64,000 nucleotides of DNA from JAEVLT01 sp964484065 (GTDB lineage: Bacteria; Bacillota; Bacilli; Bacillales; Cytobacillaceae): positions 260,690 through 324,689 of the forward strand of contig CAZAEW010000002.1 in assembly GCA_964484065.1 (NCBI GenBank). The letters run 5' to 3'. The position numbers and the translations under genes were made by a program. Position 1 is the first letter of the stretch, and every line of letters starts with the position of its first letter. Below the pieces are notes generated by a model. The model saw only the letters and a program-made list of their open reading frames with translations, was not told the DNA's origin and ran no database searches. This document shows, piece after piece, positions 17,548 to 26,621 of this stretch.

Positions 17548-18632
17548 TGGAAACCATTCATATTAAAACTGAATCAAAAAGCTATGATGTCATGATTGGT
17601 GAGGGTGCTCTTTCCCAAATCAAATCATTCCTTTTTCATCATTTTGAAAAATTTACAAAATTGATGATTATAACGGATGAAAATGTGGCTGATTTGCATC
17701 TGCCTAAATTGTTAGACGAACTAAAGGATTTAAATCCAGTAATTTTCATAGCCCCTGGCGGAGAAAAAGCAAAGACGTTCGATGTATTTTACAATGCACT
17801 TTCCACAGCTCTTGAAAATCATTTGGACCGCAAGTCGGTGATTCTTTCCTTGGGCGGCGGCGCTGTTGGCGACCTGGGTGGTTTTGTGGCGGCTTCCTTT
17901 ATGAGAGGCATACCATTTATTCAAGTTCCGACAACAATCTTGGCTCATGACAGTGCTGTAGGCGGTAAAGTAGCCATCAACCATCCGCTTGGAAAAAACA
18001 TGATTGGGGCTTTTTATCAGCCTGAGGCCGTTTTTTATGATATCAGCCTGTTATCAACCCTTCCGCCTGCAGAGATTCGATCGGGGTTTGCGGAAGTGAT
18101 TAAACATGCATTGATTTATGATCAGGAATTCTATGTGTGGCTTTTATACAATGTGCATGATCTGCGTTCTTTTACAAATGAGCAGTTACTTTTCATCCTT
18201 TCAAAAGGGATAAAAGTAAAAAGAGAATTTGTTTCAAAAGACGAAAAGGAAAAAGGGGTTCGTGCCTATTTGAATTTTGGCCATACTCTTGGTCATGCGA
18301 TTGAATCTGAGATGGGATACGGAAACTTTACCCATGGAGAAGCAGTCATGATTGGCATGGCATTTGCCCTTGAGCTAAGTCAAAAAATGCTTGGCTTGAA
18401 TGTTAATCTTGATGAATTTTCCCAATGGGTTACTAGTCTGGGGTATCAAATTCATTTGCCGCAGAAAGTAATCCAATCAAAATTGATTGAAAAAATGAAA
18501 CAGGATAAAAAATCAATTGGTGAATCCGTTCAATTTGTGCTATTGGAGGAAATTGGAAAACCAGTTCTGAAAAAAGTGAACGATGACAAATTAATGGAAA
18601 GCTTGAATGATTATAAACAAAGGGGTGTTTAA
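17547..18632 (+). CDS. aroB: 3-dehydroquinate synthase
   Basis: Cyclises DAHP to 3-dehydroquinate using NAD and a divalent metal, the second shikimate step. The NAD-binding GGGAVGDLGGFVA, the substrate region VPTTILAHDSAVGGKVAINHPLGKN and metal ligands in GHTLGHAIE and HGEAV are intact. It has 361 residues, the usual length. ATG 17547 overlaps the aroC stop by one base, and aroH follows after two bases. Confidence 0.98.
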   Translation: METIHIKTESKSYDVMIGEGALSQIKSFLFHHFEKFTKLMIITDENVADLHLPKLLDELKDLNPVIFIAPGGEKAKTFDVFYNALSTALENHLDRKSVILSLGGGAVGDLGGFVAASFMRGIPFIQVPTTILAHDSAVGGKVAINHPLGKNMIGAFYQPEAVFYDISLLSTLPPAEIRSGFAEVIKHALIYDQEFYVWLLYNVHDLRSFTNEQLLFILSKGIKVKREFVSKDEKEKGVRAYLNFGHTLGHAIESEMGYGNFTHGEAVMIGMAFALELSQKMLGLNVNLDEFSQWVTSLGYQIHLPQKVIQSKLIEKMKQDKKSIGESVQFVLLEEIGKPVLKKVNDDKLMESLNDYKQRGV

Positions 18633-18634
18633 AA

Positions 18635-18997
18635 GTGATTCGAGGGGTGAGGGGAGCAACAACAGTCCAAAATAATACAGAGAAAGAGATTATCGTTGCT
18701 ACGGAAGAACTTTTTGCTAAAATGAGCGAATTGAATCAAATAAAGTCAGAAGATGTTGCATCGGTTTTTATTTCGACAACAGAAGACATTGATGCTGTTT
18801 TTCCAGCTAAAGCATTGCGTAAGTTTGATGAATGGAAATATGTGCCGGTAATGTGCATGCGTGAGATCCCAGTGGTAAATTCATTAAAGAAGTGCATCAG
18901 GGTCATGCTGCATTTAAATACTGATAAAGCACAGAGTGAAATTGTTCATGTTTATTTAAATGAAGCACACGTATTAAGGCCGGACTTAGGAAGATAA
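18635..18997 (+). CDS. aroH: Chorismate mutase, AroH type
   Basis: Monofunctional trimeric chorismate mutase that turns chorismate into prephenate for phenylalanine and tyrosine. It has 120 residues of the B. subtilis AroH fold, starting MIRGVRGATTV and containing SVFISTTEDIDAVFPA and PVMCMREIPV with the active-site arginines. GTG start, with AAAGGGGTG inside the end of aroB as ribosome binding site. In B. subtilis trpE follows; here a 72-base gap leads directly to hisC. Confidence 0.97.
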   Translation: MIRGVRGATTVQNNTEKEIIVATEELFAKMSELNQIKSEDVASVFISTTEDIDAVFPAKALRKFDEWKYVPVMCMREIPVVNSLKKCIRVMLHLNTDKAQSEIVHVYLNEAHVLRPDLGR

Positions 18998-19069
18998 AAG
19001 AGTAAGCGGAAATCTATAACATACGCGAATAGAATTTCAGTACTAAACTCTTATGGATGGAGTGGATTC

Positions 19070-20161
19070 ATGATGAGATGGAAACAACAACTGCTGACAT
19101 TAACACCATATCAGCCTGGAAAATCAATCGAAGCAGTAAAAAAAGAATTTAATTTAGAGCATATCGTTAAGTTGGCGTCAAACGAAAATCCATTTGGCTG
19201 TTCAAAAAAAGTCCTTGCAGCTATTGAAAACTATCAAAAAAGTTATGCCATCTATCCTGATGGCTATGCCACCAATTTAAGGGAAGCCTTATCTAAGTTT
19301 CTCAATGTTGAGCAGGAAGAACTTATTTTGGGAAATGGATCAGATAATCTAATTCAAATCATAGCCAGAGCGCTGCTTGATCAAAACTCCAGCACAGTAA
19401 TGGCCGTACCAACCTTTTCCCAATATCGCCATAATGCGGTTATCGAAGGGGCAAACATTAAAGAAGTCCCTTTAAATAATGGAAATCATGATTTGAAAGG
19501 AATGCTCGCAGCTATCGATGACCGGACCAATATTGTTTGGGTGTGCAGCCCGAATAATCCGACCGGTACATACATTCCTGAGAAAGAACTTGTTGACTTC
19601 CTTGAGAAAGTTCCGGCAGAGACCCTTGTTGTTCTCGATGAAGCCTATCATGAATATGTCGATGCAGAAGACTATTATGATTCCATCAGTCTGACACGCC
19701 GCTTTGATAATTTAATCGTACTCCGTACTTTTTCAAAAATATATGGTCTTGCTTCTTTAAGAATCGGTTATGGAATTGCTAATCCGGCAATCATTAAAGC
19801 TCTTGAACCTGCCAGAGAACCATTTAATGTGAATTCTTTCGGCCAATTAGCTGCTTGTACTGCGCTTAGTGACCAAGAATTTATCCATCAATGTAAAAAA
19901 ACAAACCGAAAGGGTCTTGAACAATTTTATCAATTCTGTGAAACGAACCAATTAACTTATTTTCCTTCTCAGGGAAATTTTATTTTAATAGACTTTAAGG
20001 TGGATGGGGATAAGGTATTTCAATATTTGCAGCGAAAAGGATATATTGTGCGCTCAGGAAAAGCACTTGGTTTCCCTACATCTGTCAGAATTACCGTTGG
20101 ATCTTTTGAAGAAAATGAAGGCGTCTTAAAGGCAATCAGCCAATTTTTATCTGAGCAATAA
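19070..20161 (+). CDS. hisC: Histidinol-phosphate / aromatic aminotransferase
   Basis: PLP-dependent aminotransferase of histidine synthesis that in Bacillus also transaminates phenylpyruvate and 4-hydroxyphenylpyruvate. The Schiff-base lysine is in FSKIYGLASLRIGYG (about residue 223), with SNENPFG and CSPNNPTGTY as further family signatures. It has 363 residues. Two ATGs are adjacent (ATGATG); the first is used, with GGATGGAGTGG upstream. Placement between aroH and tyrA supports a role in the last step of tyrosine and phenylalanine synthesis. Confidence 0.96.
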   Translation: MMRWKQQLLTLTPYQPGKSIEAVKKEFNLEHIVKLASNENPFGCSKKVLAAIENYQKSYAIYPDGYATNLREALSKFLNVEQEELILGNGSDNLIQIIARALLDQNSSTVMAVPTFSQYRHNAVIEGANIKEVPLNNGNHDLKGMLAAIDDRTNIVWVCSPNNPTGTYIPEKELVDFLEKVPAETLVVLDEAYHEYVDAEDYYDSISLTRRFDNLIVLRTFSKIYGLASLRIGYGIANPAIIKALEPAREPFNVNSFGQLAACTALSDQEFIHQCKKTNRKGLEQFYQFCETNQLTYFPSQGNFILIDFKVDGDKVFQYLQRKGYIVRSGKALGFPTSVRITVGSFEENEGVLKAISQFLSEQ

Positions 20162-20201
20162 TCAAAGGGCGCTTTATGTTTAAATGGGGGATTTTTAATT
20201 G

Positions 20202-21305
20202 ATGGGCCGTGTTTTTATTATCGGGTTAGGTTTAATTGGAGGCTCTTTGGCTTTGTGTATAAAGAAAGAGCATAAAGATGCTGTTATCATCGGTTATGAT
20301 GTGAATCAAGAACAAGCAAAGCTGGCAAAAGTTCTTGGTGTGGCTGATGAAATAGTGGAAACGATTGCCGAAGGAGCTGCTGATGCGGATTTAATTGTTA
20401 TCTCAACGCCTGTAAATCAGGCGAAAATGATCTTGAATTTACTTGAAGAACTCCCCTTAAAACAGGGCGTGATCGTTACCGACACAGGGAGTACGAAAAG
20501 GACAGTAGTTCAATCGGCAGCTGGTCTAATAAAAAAAGGAATTAGCTTTATAGGCGGACATCCGATGGCGGGTTCGCATAAAAGCGGGGTAACGGCTGCC
20601 AAAGAAATTCTGTTTGAGAATGCCTTTTACTTATTAACTCCAAATTCATGTGTTTCAGAAGATAAAGTAGAGTTATTAAAAGCATGGCTAATTGGGACAA
20701 AAGCGAAATTTATAACGATTACCCCGGATGAGCATGATTATTTTACAGGAATCGTCAGTCATTTTCCACATATAATCGCTGCTTCAATTGTTCGCCAAAC
20801 CGAAAAACTGGCGGGTTCGCAAAGTCTGATCCCTCGTCTGGCTGCCGGCGGATTCAGGGATATTACGCGTATCGCCTCGAGCAGTCCGGAAATGTGGCGC
20901 GACATTCTTCTGCAAAATAAAGAAGTTTTGTTAGATTTACTCAAACGTTGGCAGGAAGAAATGAAGTTAGTTGGTTCTTTGTTAGAAGCGGAGGATGGTC
21001 CGGCAATCCTAAACTATTTTTATGACGCAAAACAATACCGCGATGCTTTGCCGGTTAAGGAAAAAGGAGCAATTCCGGCTTTTTATGATTTATTTGTCGA
21101 TATACCGGATGTTCCGGGTATCATATCTGAAATAACCGGATACTTAGCTAAAGAAAGAATCAGCATTACCAATATTCGAATTCTAGAAACACGCGAAGAA
21201 ATCTATGGGGTTCTTGTCATTAGCTTTCAAACAGAAGAGGATCGGCATAAAGCGGAACAATGCATTCAATTCTACACAGATTATGCAACATTTGTTGTAT
21301 CTTAA
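20202..21305 (+). CDS. tyrA: Prephenate dehydrogenase with ACT domain
   Basis: Oxidatively decarboxylates prephenate to 4-hydroxyphenylpyruvate for tyrosine. The Rossmann motif GLGLIGGS is near residues 7-14, then TDTGSTK, GGHPMAGSHKSGV and AAGGFRDITRIASSSPEMW of the dehydrogenase domain. From about residue 295 a C-terminal ACT domain (DIPDVPGIISEITGYLAKERI) suggests tyrosine feedback. ATG 20202 is used; TTG 20199 directly before it is equally possible, with GGGGGA seven bases upstream. Confidence 0.96.
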   Translation: MGRVFIIGLGLIGGSLALCIKKEHKDAVIIGYDVNQEQAKLAKVLGVADEIVETIAEGAADADLIVISTPVNQAKMILNLLEELPLKQGVIVTDTGSTKRTVVQSAAGLIKKGISFIGGHPMAGSHKSGVTAAKEILFENAFYLLTPNSCVSEDKVELLKAWLIGTKAKFITITPDEHDYFTGIVSHFPHIIAASIVRQTEKLAGSQSLIPRLAAGGFRDITRIASSSPEMWRDILLQNKEVLLDLLKRWQEEMKLVGSLLEAEDGPAILNYFYDAKQYRDALPVKEKGAIPAFYDLFVDIPDVPGIISEITGYLAKERISITNIRILETREEIYGVLVISFQTEEDRHKAEQCIQFYTDYATFVVS

Positions 21306-21334
21306 AATGACACAGCTGGAGAGAAGGGGATTAA

Positions 21335-22624
21335 ATGGAACCATTAAAATTAAAGACGAATATTTTAGGGCTATCAGGTTCAGTTGATGTTCCGGGAGAT
21401 AAGTCCATTTCACACCGTTCCGTTATGTTTGGAAGCATTGCAGAAGGTGTAACGACTGTAACCAATTTTTTGCCGGGTGACGATTGTTTAAGCACCATTT
21501 CTTGTTTTCGGAAATTGGGAGTAAAAATCGAGGAACTGGGTAATGAGATTCAGATTACCGGAAAAGGTTTTGACGGTCTTGAAGAACCAAATGAAGTCCT
21601 AGATGTCGGCAATTCTGGAACTACGATACGTCTTATGCTCGGAATTCTTTCCGGAAGACCATTTTTTTCTGCTCTCCAAGGCGATCATTCCATAGGTAAG
21701 CGGCCGATGACAAGGGTGACGGTTCCGCTAACAAAAATGGGAGCGAAAATCGATGGGAGAAAAAAAGGTGAGTTCACTCCGTTAGTGATTCGGGGCGGAG
21801 AGCTGCAGCCGATTCGTTATGAAATGCCGGTTGCCAGTGCCCAGGTAAAATCAGCTCTTTTATTTGCTGGACTTCAGGCGGAAGGTGAAACGGTCATCAT
21901 AGAAAAATCGGAATCCCGAGATCACACAGAAAGAATGATTCAGCAATTCGGCGGAGAAATCAACAAGGAAAATGGAACGATCACTTTAAAAGGCGGTCAA
22001 AAGTTAAAGGCTGCCAGGGTCCATGTTCCAGGGGATATCTCTTCAGCAGCCTTTTTTCTTGTAGCCGGAGCCATCATACCTGACAGTGAAATCATATTAA
22101 AAAATGTCGGTTTAAATCCAACCAGAACCGGGATTCTTCATGTTATGAAAAACATGGGCGCGGATCTCGAGGTATTGCCGTATGAGAACGGTTCTTCTGA
22201 ACCTGCAGGGGATTTGATTATTAAATCTTCCCGGCTGAATGGAACGGTTATTGAAGGAGATTTAATTCCAAGATTAATCGATGAGATTCCAATTATTGCC
22301 TTGCTTGCGACTCAAGCAGAAGGTGTTACGGTTATCAAGGATGCACAGGAACTAAAAGTAAAAGAAACAAACCGGATTGATACAGTTGTCCAGGAGTTAA
22401 GAAAACTTGGGGCAAAAATCGAAGGTACAGATGATGGAATGATTATTTACGGGAAAACAAGTCTAACAGGCGGGACCGTATCAAGCCATGGAGATCACCG
22501 AATTGGGATGATGCTTGCCATTGCAGCTGCGATTTGTTCAGAAGAAGTATATCTTGAAAATCCATCGGCAATCTCGGTATCTTATCCAAACTTCTTTACA
22601 CACTTAAATAATTTAATAAAATAA
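21335..22624 (+). CDS. aroA: 5-enolpyruvylshikimate-3-phosphate synthase
   Basis: Joins shikimate-3-phosphate and phosphoenolpyruvate to EPSP (called AroE in B. subtilis). The 429 residues hold the N-terminal PGDKSISHRSVMFG, the LDVGNSGTTIRLM loop, PMTRVTVPL and the C-terminal KVKETNRI and DHRIGMM motifs. The active-site loop reads GNSGTTIR, and the first repeat has EKR-like GKRPMTR. ATG follows GGAGAGAAGGGG. It is last in the aromatic run and followed by a terminator. Confidence 0.98.
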   Translation: MEPLKLKTNILGLSGSVDVPGDKSISHRSVMFGSIAEGVTTVTNFLPGDDCLSTISCFRKLGVKIEELGNEIQITGKGFDGLEEPNEVLDVGNSGTTIRLMLGILSGRPFFSALQGDHSIGKRPMTRVTVPLTKMGAKIDGRKKGEFTPLVIRGGELQPIRYEMPVASAQVKSALLFAGLQAEGETVIIEKSESRDHTERMIQQFGGEINKENGTITLKGGQKLKAARVHVPGDISSAAFFLVAGAIIPDSEIILKNVGLNPTRTGILHVMKNMGADLEVLPYENGSSEPAGDLIIKSSRLNGTVIEGDLIPRLIDEIPIIALLATQAEGVTVIKDAQELKVKETNRIDTVVQELRKLGAKIEGTDDGMIIYGKTSLTGGTVSSHGDHRIGMMLAIAAAICSEEVYLENPSAISVSYPNFFTHLNNLIK

Positions 22625-22657
22625 AAAGCCGTTTATATGATACGGCTTTTTATTTTT
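22625..22657 (+). terminator. Terminator after aroA
   Basis: AAAAGCCGT pairs with ACGGCTTTT around a nine-base loop, followed by a T-rich stretch. It closes the supraoperon. Confidence 0.9.
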
Positions 22658-22855
22658 TAGATTTTCAGCATTACTTACCTAAAAACAAAGAAATCAAGAA
22701 TCTTGATGCTAATGCTTTATTTGGTTATCATGATATCATAAAGGTAAAATCAGCGGTATTTTGTCCAAAAAAGAAAAAGTCATCATGGCAGGGCAAGCAT
22801 CCAGATACAACGTATTTTTTTATAATCAAGGAGATTTTGGAGAAGAGGATTAATA

Positions 22856-24121
22856 ATGGACAAAGTAAAAAAAATACTAAAAATGCTTGAAAATGGTCAA
22901 CATAAACAAGCAAAAATTGAATATAATGAAGTATTAACTAACGGCACACCCGATGAAAAATTTATCTTGGCAGAAGAAATGTTTCAATACGGATTTTTGG
23001 AAGAAGCCAAATCGCTGGTAGAAAGCCTTCTGAAAGTCTACTGTGATGAAGGCGAACTCCTTGTTTTACTTGCAGAAATTTTAATTGAAGCTGGCAGTGA
23101 TGAACAAGCAATCCTTGTGCTCGAACGCATTTCGGCAGATGACCCCGCATTTGCCCAGGCATTATTAATTCTAGCCGATTTATATCAAGTCCAAGGACTG
23201 TTTGAGGTATGTGAACAAAAATTGCTGCAAGCCAAGAAGACCCTTCCGGATGAAGTCGTCATTGATTTTGCACTGGGTGAATTTTACAAAGATCAAGGAG
23301 AAGTGGCAAAGGCACTGAAAGCTTTTAGAGATGTTCTTAAGCAGCAAACGGAAATAGCAGGAGTTAATATCAATCAGAGAATTGCCGAATTGCTCAGCAC
23401 ATCAGGAAGTTTTGAAGAGTCACTGCCTTACTATGAAAAGGCTCTCGATGGAAAATTGGAAATTGATACTTTATTCGGGTATGCTTTTACTGCTTTTCAA
23501 GGCGGTTTTTATCGCACTGCAATTGAAAGGTTCCTAGAATTAAAAGAACTCGACCCGGAATATCATTCTCTTTATCTTCCGCTTGCAAAGGCTTATGAAC
23601 ATGAAGAAGAATTGGAAAATTGCATTGATGCCGTGCGGCTGGGAATCAGGCAAGATGAGTTTAATAAGGAATTATTTTATTATGGCGGAAAAATTTTGTT
23701 GAAACTTGGCAAAGAAGATCAAGCAGAACAGTATTTTCGTGAAGCACTTGCATTAGACCCGGGATATACTGAGGCTGCGTTAACATTAAACAAATTGTTC
23801 CTTAAGCAGGAGCAGTACAGACAAGTTATCGAACTGATAAGTTCACTGGAAACACTCGGTGAGGAAGAACCGCAATTTTTATGGGACGGGGCATATGCAT
23901 ACCAAATGCTCGAGGAATATCCAAAGGCATTAGACAAATATGAAACAGCATATACTTTTTTTAAGAATAATGAAGTATTTTTGACAGATTACGGATATTT
24001 TTTAATTGAGGAAGGAAAAAACGCAAGAGCTGCCGAAATTTTTAAACAACTATTAAAAAAAGATCCTTCAAACGAAGAGTATCTGGATTTGTTACAGCGT
24101 TTGATTGACATAGAGCTCTAA
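22856..24121 (+). CDS. ypiA: TPR-repeat protein YpiA
   Basis: A 421-residue, largely helical and acidic protein made of successive tetratricopeptide repeats. Repeat-like units are visible across the whole length, for example ESLPYYEKALDGKLE, EQYFREALALDPGY and KALDKYETAYTFFKN. Such proteins are scaffolds for protein-protein contacts; no partner can be inferred from sequence. The ATG follows GGAGAAGAGGA. It corresponds to ypiA of B. subtilis in size and position and is followed by ypiB and ypiF, presumably co-transcribed. Confidence 0.9.
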   Translation: MDKVKKILKMLENGQHKQAKIEYNEVLTNGTPDEKFILAEEMFQYGFLEEAKSLVESLLKVYCDEGELLVLLAEILIEAGSDEQAILVLERISADDPAFAQALLILADLYQVQGLFEVCEQKLLQAKKTLPDEVVIDFALGEFYKDQGEVAKALKAFRDVLKQQTEIAGVNINQRIAELLSTSGSFEESLPYYEKALDGKLEIDTLFGYAFTAFQGGFYRTAIERFLELKELDPEYHSLYLPLAKAYEHEEELENCIDAVRLGIRQDEFNKELFYYGGKILLKLGKEDQAEQYFREALALDPGYTEAALTLNKLFLKQEQYRQVIELISSLETLGEEEPQFLWDGAYAYQMLEEYPKALDKYETAYTFFKNNEVFLTDYGYFLIEEGKNARAAEIFKQLLKKDPSNEEYLDLLQRLIDIEL

Positions 24122-24152
24122 ATAAGCTGAATAACAGAGGAGGGAATCGATT

Positions 24153-24719
24153 ATGGCAACCCCTGTTTCTGTCAACGAGAAAAAGGACTTTATTCGCTGG
24201 TTTTTAAATCATTATCAACTAAAGCGCAGAGAATGTGTTTGGATCTTAAATTACTTAATGAGCCATGATCAGTTAATGGAAAAAGTTCATTTTGTCGAGC
24301 AAGCGCAATATTGCCCTAGAGGGTTAATAATGTCTACTCATTGCGTAGATAAAGTGCCGTTTCGTTTTTATAAAGAAAACGTAATGACAACGGACGCGGA
24401 AAAATCCTTCCATGATATTCGCCTCAACAGAGAAGAAGATATTTATATTCAACTAAACTTTCATGCTTCAAATCAAAAGCATCAATATGCAGCAGTTCTT
24501 GAAGATAATCCATTTATACCAAATCATTTGCAAGTAAACGAAAAAGACGGAGCCATCGCTGAGCAATTTTTAAACTACAGTATCGAACGATTTCAGCAGG
24601 AAAAGCTATTGGCATTAATTGATGAAGCGTTGGATAAACAAGACCGTGAAGCGTTTCAAGCTTTAACTGAAAAGTTGAATCATCTTAAGATTTCTGAACA
24701 GCATGGGAGCCTGCATTAA
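24153..24719 (+). CDS. ypiB: Conserved protein YpiB (UPF0302 family)
   Basis: A 188-residue soluble protein with the family hallmarks VNEKKDFIRWFLNHYQLKRREC, VMTTDAEKSFHDIRLN and YIQLNFH. The molecular role is not established. The ATG lies behind AGGAGGGAATCG. It is downstream of ypiA (31-base gap) and upstream of ypiF, the order found in other Bacillus genomes, before the qcr genes. Confidence 0.92.
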   Translation: MATPVSVNEKKDFIRWFLNHYQLKRRECVWILNYLMSHDQLMEKVHFVEQAQYCPRGLIMSTHCVDKVPFRFYKENVMTTDAEKSFHDIRLNREEDIYIQLNFHASNQKHQYAAVLEDNPFIPNHLQVNEKDGAIAEQFLNYSIERFQQEKLLALIDEALDKQDREAFQALTEKLNHLKISEQHGSLH

Positions 24720-24793
24720 GCAAGCTTCCTTTATTTTTGCAGACATAAATATATCTGGAATAAATGGTAATATTAATAATCGGAGTGATGAGT

Positions 24794-25258
24794 GTGAAGT
24801 GGATTCCGCAGGATATTGAAATGTATATAGCAGAAAAAGAATATGTGGACACAGCTGTTATTCCTCTTCTTCCTGTATCTTTTGGGGATGACATGAAACA
24901 GACGGCTTCAATGGCGGAATTTATTACGTTGATTGCCGCTCTTCTTGAAAGACAATTTACGGGGCGGATTTTACTCCTTCCGCCATTTACCTATTTAGCT
25001 CAGGATAATCGTGAAGTTAGAATGGATGAGCTCCTGAGATGGACAGCCGGTTTAAAAGAAAACAATTTCAGCCACATCTATTTCCTGACAGCTGACAGTG
25101 AATGGAAAGACTACGAAAAAAGATTGAAGGAAACCCTTATTTGGATTCCCTCCATTTCACTGGAAAACTTAGAAGGTTCTCAAAGTAAGTCAATTATCGA
25201 CAGTCAAGTAAAACAACTGTTAACATTATTTACCCGGAAATGGCATCAGATTCAATAA
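24794..25258 (+). CDS. ypiF: Conserved protein YpiF (DUF2487)
   Basis: A 154-residue soluble protein of unknown function, with segments KWIPQDIEMY, TAVIPLLPVSFG and ILLLPPFTYL typical of the YpiF family. GTG 24794 is preferred because GGAG lies eight bases upstream; ATG 24788 in the same frame is only two bases from it. It lies just upstream of qcrA, a conserved neighbourhood, but an apparent promoter in the gap suggests qcrABC can be transcribed separately. Confidence 0.88.
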   Translation: MKWIPQDIEMYIAEKEYVDTAVIPLLPVSFGDDMKQTASMAEFITLIAALLERQFTGRILLLPPFTYLAQDNREVRMDELLRWTAGLKENNFSHIYFLTADSEWKDYEKRLKETLIWIPSISLENLEGSQSKSIIDSQVKQLLTLFTRKWHQIQ

Positions 25259-25289
25259 TTGTCAAGGTTTCTAATATGTCAACAGTATA

Positions 25290-25318
25290 TTGACCTTGAC
25301 AAGAGATTGATATATCAT
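25290..25318 (+). promoter_or_regulatory. Candidate promoter of qcrABC with inverted repeats
   Basis: TTGACC (25290-25295), a 17-base spacer and TATCAT (25313-25318). The -35 is embedded in the right arm of the 8-bp repeat GTCAAGGT (25261-25268) / ACCTTGAC (25293-25300), and the -10 overlaps the perfect palindrome TGATATATCA (25308-25317). Confidence 0.5.
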
Positions 25319-25378
25319 GATTTTAAAATGTTTAGGAATGTCCGCTTGACTTAACTACAAATCAGAGGGGGGAAAGGA

Positions 25379-25888
25379 TTGAGTAAGGAACGAGTTTCAC
25401 GACGTCAATTCTTAAGCTATACTTTAACAGGTGTAGGCGGTTTCATGGCCGCAGGAATGTTAATGCCCATGATTCGTTTTGCAGTTGATCCTGTTTTACA
25501 AGCGGATCAAGGAGGAAACTTCATTGCAACCAAGCAAAAGGTTTCTGAATTAACGAACGAACCGGTTCGTGTTGACTTTACCTTTAAGCAAAAGGATGCT
25601 TGGTATGAATCAGATGTTACCAATACCGCCTGGGTTTACAGGGATAAAGCGACGAATAAAATTGTTGCTCTCTCCCCCGTATGTAAACACTTAGGCTGTA
25701 CGGTTAACTGGAATACTGACAAAGCGCATCCAAATCAGTTTTTCTGCCCATGTCATTATGGGAGGTACACAAAAGATGGTACCAATGTTCCCGGAACACC
25801 TCCGACGGCACCTCTTGATGTATATCCATACAAAGAAAAAGACGGATATTTGTATTTAGGAAAAGCCGAACCACGGAAGGGAGCGTAA
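25379..25888 (+). CDS. qcrA: Menaquinol:cytochrome c reductase Rieske iron-sulfur subunit
   Basis: Rieske subunit of the bc-type complex that takes electrons from menaquinol. An N-terminal twin-arginine SRRQFLSYT followed by a hydrophobic anchor fits Tat-dependent insertion. The [2Fe-2S] ligands are C102 and H104 (CKHLGC) and C123 and H126 (CPCHYG), with C107 and C125 for the disulfide. It has 169 residues. TTG start with AGGGGGGAAAGGA upstream. qcrB begins two bases after the stop. Confidence 0.97.
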   Translation: MSKERVSRRQFLSYTLTGVGGFMAAGMLMPMIRFAVDPVLQADQGGNFIATKQKVSELTNEPVRVDFTFKQKDAWYESDVTNTAWVYRDKATNKIVALSPVCKHLGCTVNWNTDKAHPNQFFCPCHYGRYTKDGTNVPGTPPTAPLDVYPYKEKDGYLYLGKAEPRKGA

Positions 25889-25890
25889 TC

Positions 25891-26565
25891 ATGTTAAACA
25901 AAATTTACGACTGGGTAGATGAGCGTTTAGATATTACGCCGCTGTGGCGGGATATCGCTGACCACGAAGTTCCGGAACATGTCAATCCGGCCCATCACTT
26001 TTCTGCATTTGTATATTGTTTTGGCGGTTTAACATTCTTTATTACAGTTATCCAAATTTTATCAGGTATGTTTTTGACGATGTATTATGTTCCTGACATA
26101 AAAAATGCTTGGGAATCTGTTTATTATCTTCAAAATGAAGTTGCTTTTGGACAAATTGTCCGGGGAATGCATCATTGGGGCGCAAGTTTAGTACTTGTTA
26201 TGATGTTTTTACATACATTGCGCGTCTTTTTCCAGGGCGCATACAAAAAGCCCCGCGAACTTAACTGGATTGTTGGAGTCCTTATTTTCTTTGTTATGCT
26301 TGGTTTAGGATTTACAGGTTATTTATTACCTTGGGATATGAAAGCACTGTTTGCGACAAAAGTAGGTTTGCAGATTGCTGAATCAGTGCCATTTATCGGT
26401 TCTTATGTGAAAGTTCTGCTGGCAGGAAACGAGCATATAGTTGGCGCACAAACATTAACCCGTTTCTTTGCTATCCATGTCTTCTTCCTTCCTGGCGCAC
26501 TGCTTGGATTAATGGGAGCTCACTTCTTAATGATACGTAAACAAGGTATTTCCGGACCTTTGTAA
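25891..26565 (+). CDS. qcrB: Menaquinol:cytochrome c reductase cytochrome b subunit
   Basis: Membrane cytochrome b6-type subunit of 224 residues, carrying the quinol sites and two b hemes. Heme histidines are visible in RGMHHWGASLVLVMMFLHTLRVF and in the later RFFAIHVFFLPGALLGLMGAH. As in B. subtilis it covers only the b6 half of cytochrome b; the subunit IV half is fused to cytochrome c in QcrC. ATG start behind AGGGAGCG. Confidence 0.97.
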   Translation: MLNKIYDWVDERLDITPLWRDIADHEVPEHVNPAHHFSAFVYCFGGLTFFITVIQILSGMFLTMYYVPDIKNAWESVYYLQNEVAFGQIVRGMHHWGASLVLVMMFLHTLRVFFQGAYKKPRELNWIVGVLIFFVMLGLGFTGYLLPWDMKALFATKVGLQIAESVPFIGSYVKVLLAGNEHIVGAQTLTRFFAIHVFFLPGALLGLMGAHFLMIRKQGISGPL

Positions 26566-26621
26566 AAAGTGTGTTTGATTTTATCCAATGAGTTTTATAG
26601 GAAAAGGAGGGGGATTTCTCA

